Shown here: positions 22,737-34,927 of the stretch, in pieces
How positions within the stretch are numbered: position 1 is the stretch's first letter
Layout: each line of letters begins with the position of its first letter
Position numbers and translations under genes: made by a program
Notes under the pieces: generated by a model
Seen by the model: the letters and a program-made list of their open reading frames with translations, nothing else
The model's database searches: none
What the model was told of the DNA's origin: nothing
NCBI GenBank assembly: GCA_948474755.1
Contig: CAOLHI010002544.1
Coordinates: 62,001 to 126,000 of the forward strand
Length of the DNA stretch: 64,000 nt
Source: Ctenosaura bakeri
Lineage: Eukaryota; Chordata; Lepidosauria; Squamata; Iguanidae
Direction: 5' to 3'

Positions 22737-25700
22737 TTATTTATTTATTTATTTATTTTATATCCCACCATTTTCCCATCATGGGATTCACAAAATATTG
22801 CATATCCTGCCTAAAAATCCTCATTAGCTTTAAACAGAAGTATGTTTTTTGTAAAATTCAGCTCCTATGCACCATAATGGCTAATTTGCATATTTCTTTT
22901 CCTGAGAAACATAAGCAACGCTAAGCTGACATACCAAACATTTAAATTAGAATGATTCTATCAAATAAAAGTTAGAAAAGATTTGCCAGGATAATATATT
23001 CGGTTGTTTTCTTTCATGACCTCCCCAGATACATGGACCTAATTAACGTGATGACCTATGATCTCAGAGGATCCTGGGAAGGTTTCACTGGTGAAAACAG
23101 CCCTCTGTATGCAGGGCCTCAAGACCAGGGCTCCTATATTTATTTCAATGTGGTGAGTGATTGTAAGAAGTGAAAGGTTTGAGGTTCTTTTGATCTATCG
23201 TATATTTCTGTTAAAATGGTGAAGAGGTGTTTTAGAACTTCTTTCTGATCATTCCACCAATGTTTCTTCCACCAGGACTATGCTATGAACTACTGGAAGA
23301 AAAATGGTGCACCAGCCGAAAAGCTGATGGTGGGATTTGGAGCCTACGCCCGCACTTTTACCCTCACCAGCCCCTCTGACCATGGCCTGGATGCTCCAAC
23401 TTCTGGGCCAGGTAAAGCTGGTGCCTATACTCAATCAGCTGGAACACTGGCGTATTTTGAGGTAAAACTCTAGTTTCCTTGTAAATAAGATCCTAAAGAT
23501 GTGCCTATTCATACTGAGATCTTGTCCACAAAGGAATATAGTTGTTGCAGTCTATTAAACTTCTAGTATCTTCTCATCAGCTTTTCTATATACTGTTGGA
23601 TTTTGGCATGTAGAAATTATAATTATACATTTAGTTCCAGATTCTTCTCTATAGTTTGTGGGAGGGGGGTTTAAGGGATAGGTATTTATTATTCATTTGA
23701 AAACATATTTGTTTGCATTCTTTGCTAGGAAGCAAAAAATGACCACTTCTGATATGCAGACACAAGAAACCGCTTTTAGCTAAGGGTTGGATGGGATATT
23801 TTTTGGTGTGTGTAAATGTGTTCTTTCTCTAATACACTTCTTTGATTCTTTAAATTTGACTGTTCTTGGCCATCCATAATAGCGACATCCTACCATTTTT
23901 AACATGGAAGGAAAGATCAAATATGTTTGTCAAGCCTTACATAGCCAGATCTTATACCTTCATTGGCTTAGCAAGACACATTTTTCCCACAGGTCTGTAC
24001 CTTCTTGAAGGACGGTGCCACTGTTGTATGGAACGCACCCCAGGAAGTGCCTTATGCTTACAAAGGAAATCAGTGGATTGGCTATGACAACCCTAAAAGT
24101 TTTGCCATCAAGGTAAACTTCTTTCATGCCTCCTTCTTGTGCCCTTATTCATGGCTTACAAAACACTCTCCAAAATGACAAGAGCCAAAATACAATATTG
24201 TGCTAGAAATTCAGCACCAGCACAATAGAACTTCCTCCTTTTCCCATTCCCTCTTCCAAATAGTCCTTGGAGTTGTCCAAAAATCACTTCCAGGCTATTT
24301 CCTAGTCCTCTGAGCAAGTTTTTAATGTACATGGAAGATCTGAAAGAACAGAACTCTCACATCTCTCTTCCATTTAAACATGCAGTCCCACAAGGAGACA
24401 TCCAGTGTTGGATTCTTCCCGTAAAGGCAGGGCTCTTTTAGGAGTGAGCTAACAGTGTGTGTGTGTGTGTCCTCAGACTGTCTGTTATTTATGGCAATAC
24501 CATGAATTTCATAGGGTTTTCTTTTGTAAAGAATACTCAGAGTTAGTTTTGCCGGTTCCTTCCTCTGAAATATAGCCTACAGCACCTGATATTCGTATTC
24601 AACATTTTTTGTGTACATTTATAGCAGAACCAACAAAGGAATACAAAGAGACATATAGAGAGGGGAAAAACTGCCATTAGGTATTTATTTATTTATCATT
24701 TATTACCTCTTTTATTCACCTTTCCACTAGCAAATAGTGTTCAAAAAGGGGCACAATCATCTTTCATTATGTTCTTGAATGCAAGAAGGAAGAATTTAAA
24801 ATTTCAAATGCCTCCCCACATGAGTGAGATCACAGGAGGTTTTTGCATGTTTTCAGCAGCTTCCCACACTTCTGAATTTATCTGGAAAAATTTTGTTATG
24901 GTTTCTGTACAAAAAAAATGTGGGGAAAAAACTCACATACATTGCTTTCTGTGCAAAAAAAACTTGTTTTTTTGAAAAAAAAAAGGTCTAGAGATGAGAA
25001 AAATCTCATGAAGGTTGACAATTTTTCTTCAACTTCAGGTCACAGTGAGTCAAGACATTCTTTTGTTTCAGGGAGAAGAACATTTGCCAGTATTCTTTAC
25101 ATCCTATGTCCTGGGCATTTAACACCACTACACTTTTTTTTTTTTTTGAAAAAAGCCATTAACTTTAACTCTTTATAATAATCAAAACACTTTAAAAATT
25201 CAAATGGAAAAGATACATATTCAGACTCTCTTTCTCTCTCTCTCTACGTGTGTGTGTGTGTGTGTGTGTGCAAATATGCGCACTAACTGATCACAACTAC
25301 ACTCACTAATGTTAGCAATTTTTCAATAATGATTCTGAAACATCCACCTCTCCCCTCAATAAACTTTTTTGACCCCTTCAATAACGTTAACATACAATAA
25401 ATATCAATTAGCTACTTAACATCCTTATTCTTATCCCATTAATGTCTGAATTGGACTTCTGATTGGGTGGAATCACTGTGGAAGAAGCTATGGTTAGATG
25501 GCGGGCAATATATTATCTTAGCAATGTAAGACAAAGAACTGTTCTGATTTTTCTGGAACCTTTTGCAACATCCTACTTCACTATTTGACTTTCAGGCTAA
25601 GTGGCTCCTAGAGAACAACTTTGGTGGAGCCATGGTATGGGCTATTGATCTGGATGACTTTACTGGCACATTTTGTGGAGAAGGCAAATACCCTCTAATG

Positions 25701-26710
25701 AATTCCTTGAAATCTGCACTGGGAGTTACCACGCCAAGTAAGTGACACATTACAGACAGCCAGATAAAGCAAAGAATCAGATGTACCTGAAATCCTTGAT
25801 CCTTCCTAACATAAGTGAAATACATCCACTGTTTCATAGCTTGTGCACATTTTTACTCTTTCAGATTAATTTCTTTGAAGATAACTTTGCATCAAGGTGT
25901 AATTTGCCCAATACAAGGACTAGTTTCAGATGAGGAACTTTCCTCGAGATTGTAGTACAGAAGGAAAGCATTCATTTCTTCATCACTACCTGCTACAAAC
26001 CTAATAATTTTCTCACACACCCCTGCTGGTAGCATTGGAATTTTTAGAAACCTACATGTTAAATGTGCACTCAGTATCCCATTCAGTTTGGTCCTAAGTG
26101 TCACTATGAGAAATCCCACTAATTTTAAATTCACCTCAGGCATAATGAACGTAACTGATGTTTACCCCTCTCCACTTAATCCTTTGCTGCCATTCCTTTC
26201 TATCTGGGTTAACAACTTCTGCTTTGCCAAGAATGAGAACCTGCACAATCTGTTTTCTTATTTCCCTATATTTTCATTAGTGCAAGTCTCCCTGAACAAT
26301 ATTCCAACAAATTACTACTCCAAACCCTGATTCCTAGGTCTTATATCACTTGGTGAGCCTTTGGTCCTTTCAAGTAAGTATAACACCTGTGAGGAAGGAA
26401 ACTGTTCTAATTATCTTTCCCCTTTCTTTCAGACTGCAAGGTGCCATCAACAACCCTTGGCACAAATGCTAATGGTCAGCCTGCTCAGGCTCCAACAGCA
26501 GCTCCATCTTCTGGTGGCAGTGGAAGCTCTGGTGGTAGTGGTGGCAGCAGCAGCAGGGGCACCTTCTGCAATGGGAAATCCAGTGGCCTCTATCCAGATC
26601 CTACCAACAAGAATGCCTTCTACCACTGTGTGAATGGGAAGACCTACCTCCAATATTGTCAGACCGGCCTTGTATTCGACTCTAGCTGTTCCTGCTGCAA
26701 TTGGGTGTGA
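18955..26710 (+). CDS. CHIA-like: Gene B: secreted acidic chitinase (GH18 + CBM14), complete
   Basis: Eleven exons join in frame into 484 residues: 18955-18979, 19779-19808, 19946-20147, 20680-20736, 21135-21300, 21771-21895, 23029-23152, 23276-23461, 23993-24112, 25596-25737 and 26433-26710. All introns are GT-AG. Residues 1-21 form a signal peptide ([19 protein letters not shown]...). The GH18 barrel follows, with [24 protein letters not shown] (catalytic Glu-140), [11 protein letters not shown], the FGAYARTF loop and [11 protein letters not shown] Pro/Ala/Gly/Ser-rich linker leads to a CBM14 domain with six Cys ending CCNWV. The product should be an exported endochitinase that hydrolyses beta-1,4-GlcNAc polymers. 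It differs from gene C at the mature N terminus (ASTNIVCYF) and at FGAYAR, where the family usually has PTYG. AMCase type is favoured over chitotriosidase, but the split is not certain from sequence alone. Confidence 0.92.
19514..19552 (+). repeat. (ATG)n microsatellite
   Basis: Thirteen uninterrupted ATG units in the first intron of gene B. Confidence 0.9.
20938..21040. repeat. About 100-bp palindromic repeat in gene B intron 4
   Basis: Reads GGTCCTCCAGATGTTGTCAG and CTTCCATCAGCCCTAGCCAA, then TGGGAAATGCAGTCTACC. Same family as 4613-4710. Confidence 0.45.
21135..21300 (+). CDS. CHIA-like: Gene B catalytic exon ([10 protein letters not shown])
   Basis: The 166-nt exon encodes the full GH18 signature DxxDxDxE with Glu-140 as the proton donor, followed by [19 protein letters not shown]. 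It has the same length and phase as in gene C. Acceptor TATAG; donor GTTGGT after CAG. Confidence 0.9.
22690..22760 (+). repeat. Compound microsatellite (TG)n(TTTA)n
   Basis: About 22 TG units followed directly by six TTTA units, in gene B intron 6. Confidence 0.9.
25228..25270 (+). repeat. Compound microsatellite (TC)n...(TG)n
   Basis: CT-rich run followed by ACG and about eleven TG units, in gene B intron 9. Confidence 0.85.
26433..26710 (+). CDS. CHIA-like: Gene B last exon: linker and CBM14 chitin-binding domain
   Basis: The exon starts with a Cys and a Thr/Ala/Gln/Pro-rich piece, then runs of Gly and Ser, and then the peritrophin-A type domain. Its six cysteines fall in FC, HC, YC, SC, SC and C before NWV, with the aromatic pattern GLYPDP and FYHC. 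Such domains tether secreted chitinases to insoluble chitin. The exon is 39 nt shorter than in gene C, and the whole difference lies in the linker. Confidence 0.9.
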
Positions 26711-26761
26711 AGAATATGTGCCCCACTGAAGTAAAGGAGAAACAAAGTTTTCAGCATCATA

Positions 26762-26767
26762 AATAAA
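26762..26767 (+). terminator. Poly(A) signal of gene B
   Basis: AATAAA 52 bases after the stop codon, followed by a GT-rich stretch (TCTGTGTGTC). The 3' UTR is very short, as in gene C. Confidence 0.8.
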
Positions 26768-27544
26768 ACTGGGCTGCATTCAACCAGAGTCTCTGTGTGT
26801 CTATTTTTCAAGAAAAAAATATATACACATTCCATTCAGTAGCTTTCACATTGAATTGAACACCCCAGTTACTCTTTCTGGCTACAATATAAAAACCACA
26901 TAGGATTACATTTCTGGTTTATTTGATATCCTCATTTATTCTGAAAACCTCTAGATCAGAACAAAGCAATATAACAGTGAAAATGGCAACAATTTAAAAC
27001 AGATCCAGACTAATCATGACACTGATTACAATTCTACAGTAATATGCAACACTATACTATTGGTTAAATGTATGAAAAGAAATATAATAGGAGCATTTTA
27101 ATTTTAATTGGCAATGAGTCTGAAAGTCATTTAATCTATCCCCTTTCTTCAGTGAGGAAAAATCTTATATTAACAAACTCTTACCTTTCTATATACTTCC
27201 AAATACCTAGAAGCCAGATATAAAAGGATTAGTTTTTGTTAATGCTGGAAGTGGCAGAGGCAGTTTTTCCTCAATCCTTCATTTTAATTTAAATAGAAGC
27301 AAGTCTAAGAGGCTAGTTTAAAAAGAACACAATAAACACTGAATAATTTACAAACATTACAAAGAACTCTATACAAAAACAAGAGAAATGAGAGAGAAAT
27401 GAACACAAGATATTTTGGAATACGTATTCATTCCAATTTAAAATGAATGAAAGAACATAACAGGAGCCTATTAACATCACAACTGGAGAAAGATCTTACT
27501 AATTGGGAAAGATATCTATCATCTTGGCTACAAAGAGCTGTTAC

Positions 27545-27770
27545 TGTTGTGTGCCTTCAAGTGGTTTTTGACTTATGGTTATCCTAAAGCAAACCTATCA
27601 TGTGGTTTTCTTGGTAAGATTTGTTCAGAGGGAGGTTGTCTTTGTCTTCCTCTGAAATTGAGAGAGTGTGACATGGCCAGGGATACCCAGTGGGCTTCCA
27701 TGGCTGAATAGGGATTCAGATCCTTATCTCCCAGAGCTTTCCTCCAACGATCAAACCACAGCACCACTCT
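27545..27770 (-). mobile_element. Sauria-type SINE, inverted
   Basis: On the + strand it starts TTGTGTGCCTTCAAGTGG (complement of the 3' tail), then TATGGTTATCCTAAAG, GTTTTCTTGGTAAGATTTG and GAGAGAGTGTGACATGGCC, and ends in the tRNA-like head. Confidence 0.75.
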
Positions 27771-28064
27771 AATACGATGAGCCCAGTTACATTGTTAACA
27801 ACAGCTCCTTTTGTAATTGTCCTCTGCTATACCCCAGTAGCTCATTGAATGCCTTCCAACTTGGGAATTTGATCTTCTGGAACTATCCTTTGTTTCATTT
27901 TGGATTGTCTTATCATAGCATTTTCATGGTAAAAGACATTCAAAAGGAGTTTACCATGCCTCCTACTGCACAGTATTAATAAGTGTTAGTTTAGTGCCAC
28001 TGTCGCTGTGTCTGAGAGATCCTCTACCAGTTTTACCCTGCACTACTGCTGCTGCCCATTAGCC

Positions 28065-28266
28065 AGAGGTGTGTCTAGCACAAAGAGCACCTAGGGCAGG
28101 CATTGAAGTTGTGCCCCTACTCCCAGAACCACATCTTCCTCCTCCTCCCCCTCCCCCCTCCTCCTCCTCCTCCTCCTCTGTCACTTCTGGCACTGCTTTT
28201 TTGTACTGCCCTGGCATTGGCGCCCGGGGCACATACCCCACTTGCCCCACTCTAGATATGCCTCTT
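28065..28266. mobile_element. Small MITE with AGAGGYRTATCTAG ends
   Basis: Left AGAGGTGTGTCTAGCAC and right CTAGATATGCCTCTT are inverted copies. The middle has a (CCT)n tract at 28136-28180 and GGCGCCCGGGGCAC. No clear target duplication. Confidence 0.45.
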
Positions 28267-28842
28267 CCAGTAGCTGTTTAGTACATGAAGATCCTACCAA
28301 GAGTAATTTTTCTGCTCATGACATGCCCTCTTGCAACTCAGAATAAACAGCTCATATTCTGTCAACATAAAATTATGAAATTTATATAAGCCTCAAAGAA
28401 CAGTTTATAAAAAAGTTTATCAGAAAACAACAAATGGTAGGCTGAACTGTAAATTCTAAGCATACTTCATTATTCTCAAGCAATAAAAATAGTTCAAATT
28501 AAAGAATAGTATAATAACAATAAATTAGAAATATTGGAATAACATATACATGGAAAATGCTTATGGAAATTGATTTTATACATACCAAAAACATGTATCT
28601 CCAGTCCAAAGATATTGTCTTCTAGAAAATCTGTTCTCAAAGTCTGGACTACATCTGCTGTAATCTTAGCCCTTGGTTTTTTTCCACTGATATCTATTAG
28701 TACTAATGAGTTTGCAAAGAATTAGATAGAACTATTAACATCTTGCTGTGAGAAAAGATGCTACAGGCAGATATCTCGATCAAAGAAAACCATGGTTGGC
28801 ATACTGGATTACAGTTATGGATTTGTAACCTAGAGTTACAGG

Positions 28843-29018
28843 GAGGGCTGTATGGTGTAGGAGTCCAGGGTTCAAATCCTTGCTCAGCCATGGAAACTCA
28901 CTAGGCATCCTTGGGCCTCAGAGAAAAGCAACGGCTAATCCTCTCTAAAGAAACTTTGTCAAGAAAACCCTGTCTTAGGATCGCTATAAGTGAAAAATAA
29001 CTTGAAGCACACAATAAC
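28843..29018 (+). mobile_element. Sauria-type SINE
   Basis: Starts near GGGCTGTATGGTGTAGG, has the B-box-like GGGTTCAAATCCTTGCTC, AAGAAAACCCTGTCTTAGG and ATCGCTATAAGTG, and ends CTTGAAGCACACAATAA. Confidence 0.7.
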
Positions 29019-29544
29019 TGCTCTGCATTCAGTAATATCATATATTCCTGAACATGGCACTAAAATATATTTTCTAATATTATGCTCTCAATGGAGCACT
29101 CCGATCAGAAATGTCTATAGGAAACTACTCCATAAAGGGGAAACAAAGTTGTTGCTTCTGTTTAATTTAACATGTGTATAGCAATATTTAGAGTATTTAG
29201 TGAGTGCTAATATTGATCTTACTGTTGAAAATGCCAAAACTAGAGTTCATTCTGGCTCAATATTTGAACCAGCATCTATTTCCAATGACAATATAGTACT
29301 AATTAACCTTATATTTTTCTACCACAAACCACTTAGAAAGCAAAGAAACCTTTTTAAGTTTAACTATCTTTAAGTAACTATCTTCATGCTCAAAGGCTGT
29401 TAATGTTCTTAAGGTTGCCTTGCTTCTTTTAACTATAAGTCAAGATGTATCCTATCTGCAACCCTGTTGTTTTTGTCTCCACTAGTCTGTCCATCAATTG
29501 TTCGTTAGAAATGTGATTACCAGGGACGACTAAATCTTAAGAAA

Positions 29545-30352
29545 GCTATTTTTGTCCAAAGACTATTATCATAGATAGACTGGGAATTGCCAGATGTTCA
29601 GGTGGGGTAAAAGCAAGAGGCACTAGAGATCTTATTGCAAACATATGTTTGCAATAATGGAGTACACTAAAAAAATTCAGAAGAAAATCAGTCTGTGCTT
29701 TACAGATTACAGCAAAGTCTTTGACAGCATAGATCATGAAAAAAAAATATGAAAAAGAGAAGAAAGAAATGAGAGTGACACACTTGAGTGTCCTCATACA
29801 TAGCCTATATTCTGAACAAGAGGCTACTGTCATGACAGAATATGGAGAAACAGAATGGTTTTCAATTGACAATGAACTTCCAATTTGCAAAGTGATCAGG
29901 CATGGATGCATTTTATTATCCTGTCTTTCTAATTTAAACACAGAACACATACAAAAAGCAGCATTAGATTTGCAAAAAGAAGATGTGAAAATTGGAGGAA
30001 GAAACATCAAACATTTAAGATTTGCAGATGACATCATATTATTGTCAAGAGTTTACTAAATAAGATCAGTGCATGTATGTGGATATATCATATAATAGCA
30101 AAGTCAGGATCATCTGTGTCATAGTATTTCCATTTTCTATGTATGGATCTCACAGGTGGACAATGAAGAAAGCAGACAGGAACAAATTACTGCATTTGAA
30201 ATATGGTACAGGAAGAGAGTTCTATGGATGCTATGGACTACTAAAATAAATGTTTCCAAGAACAAATCAAACTTGGAATCTCACTCCAAGACAAAATGGT
30301 AATGGCTGAGATCGTATATCACTTTAGTATAATGTAAATATCTCCTCACGGA
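29545..30352 (+). mobile_element. Bov-B/RTE LINE, reverse transcriptase part, decayed
   Basis: Successive frames read FCTDYSKVFDSIDHE, LYSEQEATVMTEYGETEWF and IGGRNIKHLRFADDIILLS, which is the RTE/Bov-B polymerase including the FADD active-site box. Later sequence gives SMYGSHRWTMKKADRNK. Frameshifts and stops make it dead. The matching 3' end appears at 31555-31745, past a solo LTR. Confidence 0.75.
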
Positions 30353-31258
30353 TGTTACCATGTTTTCTGGGGGTCCCGGGAGGGACACCTATATGCGCTC
30401 TCAATTAACTAAGTGTGGGGAAATTAGCTAGAGCACAAGTTAACAATGCGAGAGGCAGGGCAACGCAGCGGAATCTTTTACCCAATGTCTACGGGGTCAG
30501 GCCAAGCCAAAGGAGCACACCAAAGTTTAAGAATAATTGAGATTTTTATTAAATACAAACAGTGTATGCAACACACACACTCAGATAGCTATAGAAAATA
30601 AAGGTTGGAGAGGTATAGAGGGATTTTGAGAAGGGTTGTTGAATTGGGTGATACGACACCTGTCCTGAAGCCTGGAGAGGTCTGAAGATTGAGTTCATTG
30701 GTATGGAGTCTCAGTACTTCGGACTGAGGGGACAGCTCACCAAACAAAGTGGCAGCAAGGCTGGATGGAAGTCCAGAGCAATCCAAAGAAGGTCTCGGAA
30801 TCAGGGGTTTTTATAAGGAGAAATGTAACTGCAGGCTATTCCGTATTTGGGGAAAACAATGAGTTTCAGGGGCGAGACAAAGCTTTGGAAAGGTCCGAAT
30901 TTAGCATGATTGAGTTAGGTCCGAATTGACAAAGAGGTAGAAAGTATGCAAATACTCAGTGCTTGGCAGTTGAGTATTGAGCTTGACAAGTTGCCTGCTT
31001 GGGGCAGGGAGTCCTTTGTAAACAGTGTGCATACATAATGAGAGTTTTTGCAGAGAGGTCTCCTAAAGTGGTGATCTGGCTATTTCTGGCCTGCCTGTAT
31101 AGTTTTGGGATATTGCAGCATTTGATGGTCGAGCCTAGTTCTGTGCTTGTCTGGGGGCCTCACAAACACGTGGAGAGGGATGGTGGAAGAGAGCCAAATT
31201 ATTGATATCAAAATGATATCTTTATGCTATCTCCAAGGAGGCCTAACCTGCAGTAACA
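30353..31258 (-). mobile_element. Solo LTR, minus orientation
   Basis: 906 bp with TGTTAC and GTAACA ends, flanked by CGGA on the left and TGGA on the right, a 4-bp duplication differing by one C-to-T change. On the minus strand it has TCCTTATAAAAACC and a TTTAATAAAAATC poly(A) signal. It matches the LTR at 35372-36204 over long stretches, such as GATATCATTTTGATATC and CCACGTGTTTG. No gag, pol or env lies next to it. Confidence 0.7.
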
Positions 31259-31554
31259 TGGAGTTATATCACGCAGCCCCAATACCAAATACCAACGTAG
31301 CACAATGTATGTGGATCAATATTCAGGGTGCATGTCTGACAATCCATTTTGCAATTGCAATGCACAGTTTGCAAAGGCAATGCACAAAGGTAATGTGCAT
31401 TCACACAATATGCTATGTATTTTAATGCACTGCTGCATGAGCAATGGTCATGTACGTAGCTCTGCTTACACCACCATCAGATGGATATAATTGTTATGCA
31501 CCATCCAAAAAAATCACATGCATAGCACAACATATGCCTGTATATGTCACTAAC
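31259..31554. other. ATGCAC-rich tract
   Basis: Repeated ATGCAC, TTGCAA and GTGCAT words between the solo LTR and the Bov-B tail. A similar tract in the opposite sense seems present near 18090-18250. Family unknown. Confidence 0.35.
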
Positions 31555-31745
31555 AGGATGCTGGCCAATGGTAGGTAAAGTGGATGGTAGTAGTCAAAAA
31601 GGAAGACTGTATCAATCAAGGAAGCCACAGCTCTGAGCTTTCAAGGTCTGGTCAATGCTGTCAGCAATAATGTATCTTGAAATCTCTCATCCATAGGGTC
31701 ACCATAACTTGAAGCCAACTTGACAGTACATAACAGCAACAAGAA
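31555..31745 (+). mobile_element. Bov-B/Sauria 3' end
   Basis: Reads GGTAAAGTGGATGGTAG, AAAAAGGAAGACTG, AGGGTCACCATAACTTGAAG and CATAACAGCAACAA, the shared 3' tail of Bov-B and Sauria SINEs. It is best read as the end of the LINE at 29545 split by later insertions. Confidence 0.55.
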
Positions 31746-31989
31746 CAGTATCAACAAGTGTTAGTAACTTTTCTTGTGTGAACTGAAAAATGGATAGAAG
31801 GAAACAACAAACCAGGCAAAAGCCATATAAAAGGAGAAATAATAGATGGAGGGATGGAGGAGAAAGAAAAAGAGTAAGGAGAAGAGGAAGTGTACAAAAA
31901 CCTTAAAAAGTCTTGAAAATCCAAAGCACTAACTTTGTTTTCAAACAAATAACACCTTTCTTGTGGAAATTGCCAATCAAAATGTTCAT

Positions 31990-32169
31990 CTGAACAAATG
32001 CAGACAGAACTTCCTGATGGTAAGAGCCATTCAACAGTGGAATATGCTGCATCAGTGTGTGGTGAAGTCACGTTCTTTGGGGTTTTTTAAACAGAGGCTG
32101 GATGGTCATTTGTTGGGGGTTCTTTGAAGGGCTTGGACTTGATGGCATTGTGGGCTCTTCCAACTCTGT
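31990..32169 (+). mobile_element. CR1 LINE 3' end, left part
   Basis: Contains CAACAGTGGAATATGCTGC, TTTTTAAACAGAGGCTGGAT and TTGGACTTGATGGC up to TTCCAACTCTGT. The octamer tail TCTATGATTCTATGATT resumes at 32793, after a nested MITE pair. Confidence 0.75.
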
Positions 32170-32786
32170 GGCCATTTCTGCACTACCCTGTTATAGTACT
32201 TTTATTGCACTTTCAACATCCTGTGGAATTCTGGGGTTTGTAGTTTACTTAGGCCAAAGATGCTAAATGCTCCTCGCTAAACTGCAAACCCAAGGATTCC
32301 ATGGGATGTTGAAAGTGGAATAATAGCACTATGACAGGGGCCCTTTTCGCATGTTACCTTTTTGCGCGACGGGGGAGGGCGTCTTGCACAAGAAACCTCC
32401 TCCGAAACGCTGCTGCTTCCCCCTCCTTCCTACTGCAGGTCGCTTCCTGTTTACACGACCGTCGTGCTAGCGCCCCGCCCCTTCCTTCCGCAGGGCACTG
32501 TGGGAGCTGTAGGCTGTGCTGAGGAAGGAAGCGCAACCCGCCCAGCTTGCTGACACACCGCATGCAGGTAAGTGCGCGAGGGCGGCGTGAGCATTGCGCG
32601 AGCGCGGGGCAGTTTTGGCTTAAAGCTGAAAATCAAAAAATGTGCGCACGCCCCGCTTCAGCCTTGTGAGCGTCGCGCAAGTGGGGGTGCATTGTACGGA
32701 GCAACGCTCCCATTGGCGCGACGCTCAAGGGGCGCTCGCACTAAAAAAAAAAATGCGAAAAGGGCCGGTGTAGTGCAGAAATGACC
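32170..32786. mobile_element. MITE family 1, copy 6, carrying a family 2 element
   Basis: Left end GGCCATTTCTGCACTACC at 32170. The right arm runs to ATAGCACTATGACAG and, after the inserted element, resumes GTGTAGTGCAGAAATGACC to 32786. Flanks are TGT and TAT. It sits in the CR1 tail. Confidence 0.8.
32339..32766. mobile_element. MITE family 2, copy 2, nested
   Basis: Starts GGCCCTTTTCGCAT and ends ATGCGAAAAGGGCC. The GC-rich core aligns with copy 1, including GGGAGCTGTAGGC, GGAAGCGCAAC and CAGGTAAGTGCGCG. The 3-bp duplication is not clear at this copy. Confidence 0.8.
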
Positions 32787-32877
32787 TATGAGTCTATGAT
32801 TCTATGATTTGTCTGAATCTTGTTGATGACTTAACCAAAGCAGACACAATCGTCAATAACACATAGGTTAATCCTCT

Positions 32878-33028
32878 TGAACCCCTGGTGGAGTCTCCTT
32901 CTTTGGAGGTTTTTAAACAGAGTTTGGATAGCCATCTATCAGAAATGCTTTGGTGATGTATTCTTGCATGCAGGGGCTTGGACTTGATGGCCCTTGAGGT
33001 CTCTTCCAGCTCTATGATTCTATGATTT
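32878..33028 (+). mobile_element. CR1 LINE 3' fragment
   Basis: GTGGAGTCTCCTTCTTTGGA, TTTTTAAACAGAGTTTGG and CTTGATGGCCCTTGAGG, ending with the CTATGATTCTATGATT tail. Confidence 0.75.
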
Positions 33029-33110
33029 ATTTAGTCAAGACTAATAGCAGGTTACAGTTAACTAGAATGAATGTTGCTGTGTCTAATAGCTTACCTGCCT
33101 TCACTTTTTA

Positions 33111-33312
33111 GGGCCTTTTCACACTACACCGTTATAGCGCTTTTATTCTACTTTAAACATTCTGTGGAACTCTGGGGTTCGCAGTTTAATGAGGGCAAAG
33201 ACCTCTCTGGCTGAGAATTCTAAATGCCACTCCCTAAACTGAAAACCCCAGGATTCCATAGGATGTTGAAAATCAAATAATAGTAGTATAACAGTGTAGT
33301 GCAGAAAGGCCC
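33111..33312. mobile_element. MITE family 1, copy 7
   Basis: GGGCCTTTTCACACTACACC to GTAGTGCAGAAAGGCCC with TTA on both sides. Long-loop form of about 200 bp, with AAAGACCTCTCTGGCTGAGA in the centre. Confidence 0.85.
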
Positions 33313-34750
33313 TTAGATTATCATCATTTTAATGTGTTTTTTAAGATGGAAAAGAACAGATGGGGAAAGCACCCCTATAGTCTGGAAAAGATGGGAATAT
33401 GCACCTCTTCTCATGCTTCTTTTCTTTCCTATTGGGCTATAATTGCACACTCACAAATCTGCAGATCATTACCAGGCACATTCACCATGGTAACAGTAGG
33501 TATCCTCCATCCACATGATTCTATGTTCTAAGAAGTATGTCTCACTATCTGATCTAGCCCTGCTGTCCTTCTTGCTCCACAACAACCCAGTGGCTGGCAC
33601 TACAGCTGCTATGCAAAATACATATTTGAGAACTGACAGAAAGGCAGTTGACACTTGGAGGCTGCCAACATATGAGATTTCAAACTTGATACTTTTTAAA
33701 CTCAAAAGGCATACTAATAAACCTAAGACATTTGAGGCAAAGTTGAATGGGCATTTCAATGGGAAATTAAAATGTTTGTATAGGTTAAAATTTACAAATT
33801 TTGAAATGTTAGCTGATTTCAGATTGATGCAAAGGTCATTACAGGTCTGATAGTTTTTTCTCCCTCAAGTTATATAAGGCACCTTGGCTAAGTAACAATC
33901 ACCACTGCCTCCCATCTGTGTGCTTCATGCCTGGGCCAGACAGTGGCTTTTTATGTGATCTTAATGGACAAATCAGGAATAGGAATCAGAGATAAAATGG
34001 CAGCCAACTTGAATGCCCTGAAGAACTCAATGTATTTCACTACTACTCCCCTGCACAACAGAAGGCGATCAAGTTCCTGGAAGGTAAACTTTACACGTTC
34101 CAGTTTCAGAAAACAAATTGTTTGGAATAAGCACACCCTTGTCCAACCCAAAATATTTTATTGTCTGAGGGAGAGCAGCAAATGTTGCACCACCACTACC
34201 CTCAATTCAAAGTAGATACACTCTAGGCCAGACCAATTAAAGTTATTTTGGCATATGAGGCAGAAAATCCCACGGGTGCACCACTCTGGGCAGCAAAAAT
34301 AAAATAATCTAGTATTGAATAGTTTGCTTTTCTTCACAGACACAGTTTTCTACCTGAGGCAGTAGCTTGTTGTGCCTAATAATTACATCTGGCCCCAAAT
34401 AATTCTGCCAAGTGGAAATTTGACTTGATTCCTTGATATGACTGTCTAGCATTTCAATTGAGAAACAAGACTCACCACGCATGGCTAAATAATATGCTAT
34501 GATTCCAAATATTTTTCCTAAAAAAAAGAGGGGATATTAATCTTTTCTTCAGGCATAAAGATCCTGAATCACAAGCATTTTGACCAGCAGTTACCATATT
34601 TTGTCATGCTAAATAAGTGTTCTAAATAGAAGATCCACAGAGACAACTATTTCTGACCAACAAGCATTCTATATCACAGATGGTGTTATCTAGTCGGGTA
34701 GTACCTAAAATGGAAGCTAATTTGCTGATTCAGTACATCCCACAAGCAAA

Positions 34751-34804
34751 TGATTGGATTCAGTGGCCCTTGTGGTCCTTCCAGCTCTATGATTCTATGA
34801 TTTG
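34751..34804 (+). mobile_element. CR1 LINE extreme 3' fragment
   Basis: GGATTCAGTGGCCCTTGTGG and CCAGCTCTATGATTCTATG. Confidence 0.6.
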
Positions 34805-34927
34805 TTTAATTTTTACTGTGTATGGAACATTATAGTGAATAACCCACTGCTTTAATTAGAAAAACCTGAGCCAAATAATAATTGAGAACTAGATGTCTAA
34901 ACACCATTTAATAAGCCTAGATCAGAG

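Noticed and set aside
29546..30037. 163-codon minus-strand open frame
   Set aside because: It is antisense to the Bov-B reverse transcriptase, whose sense-strand motifs are clear.
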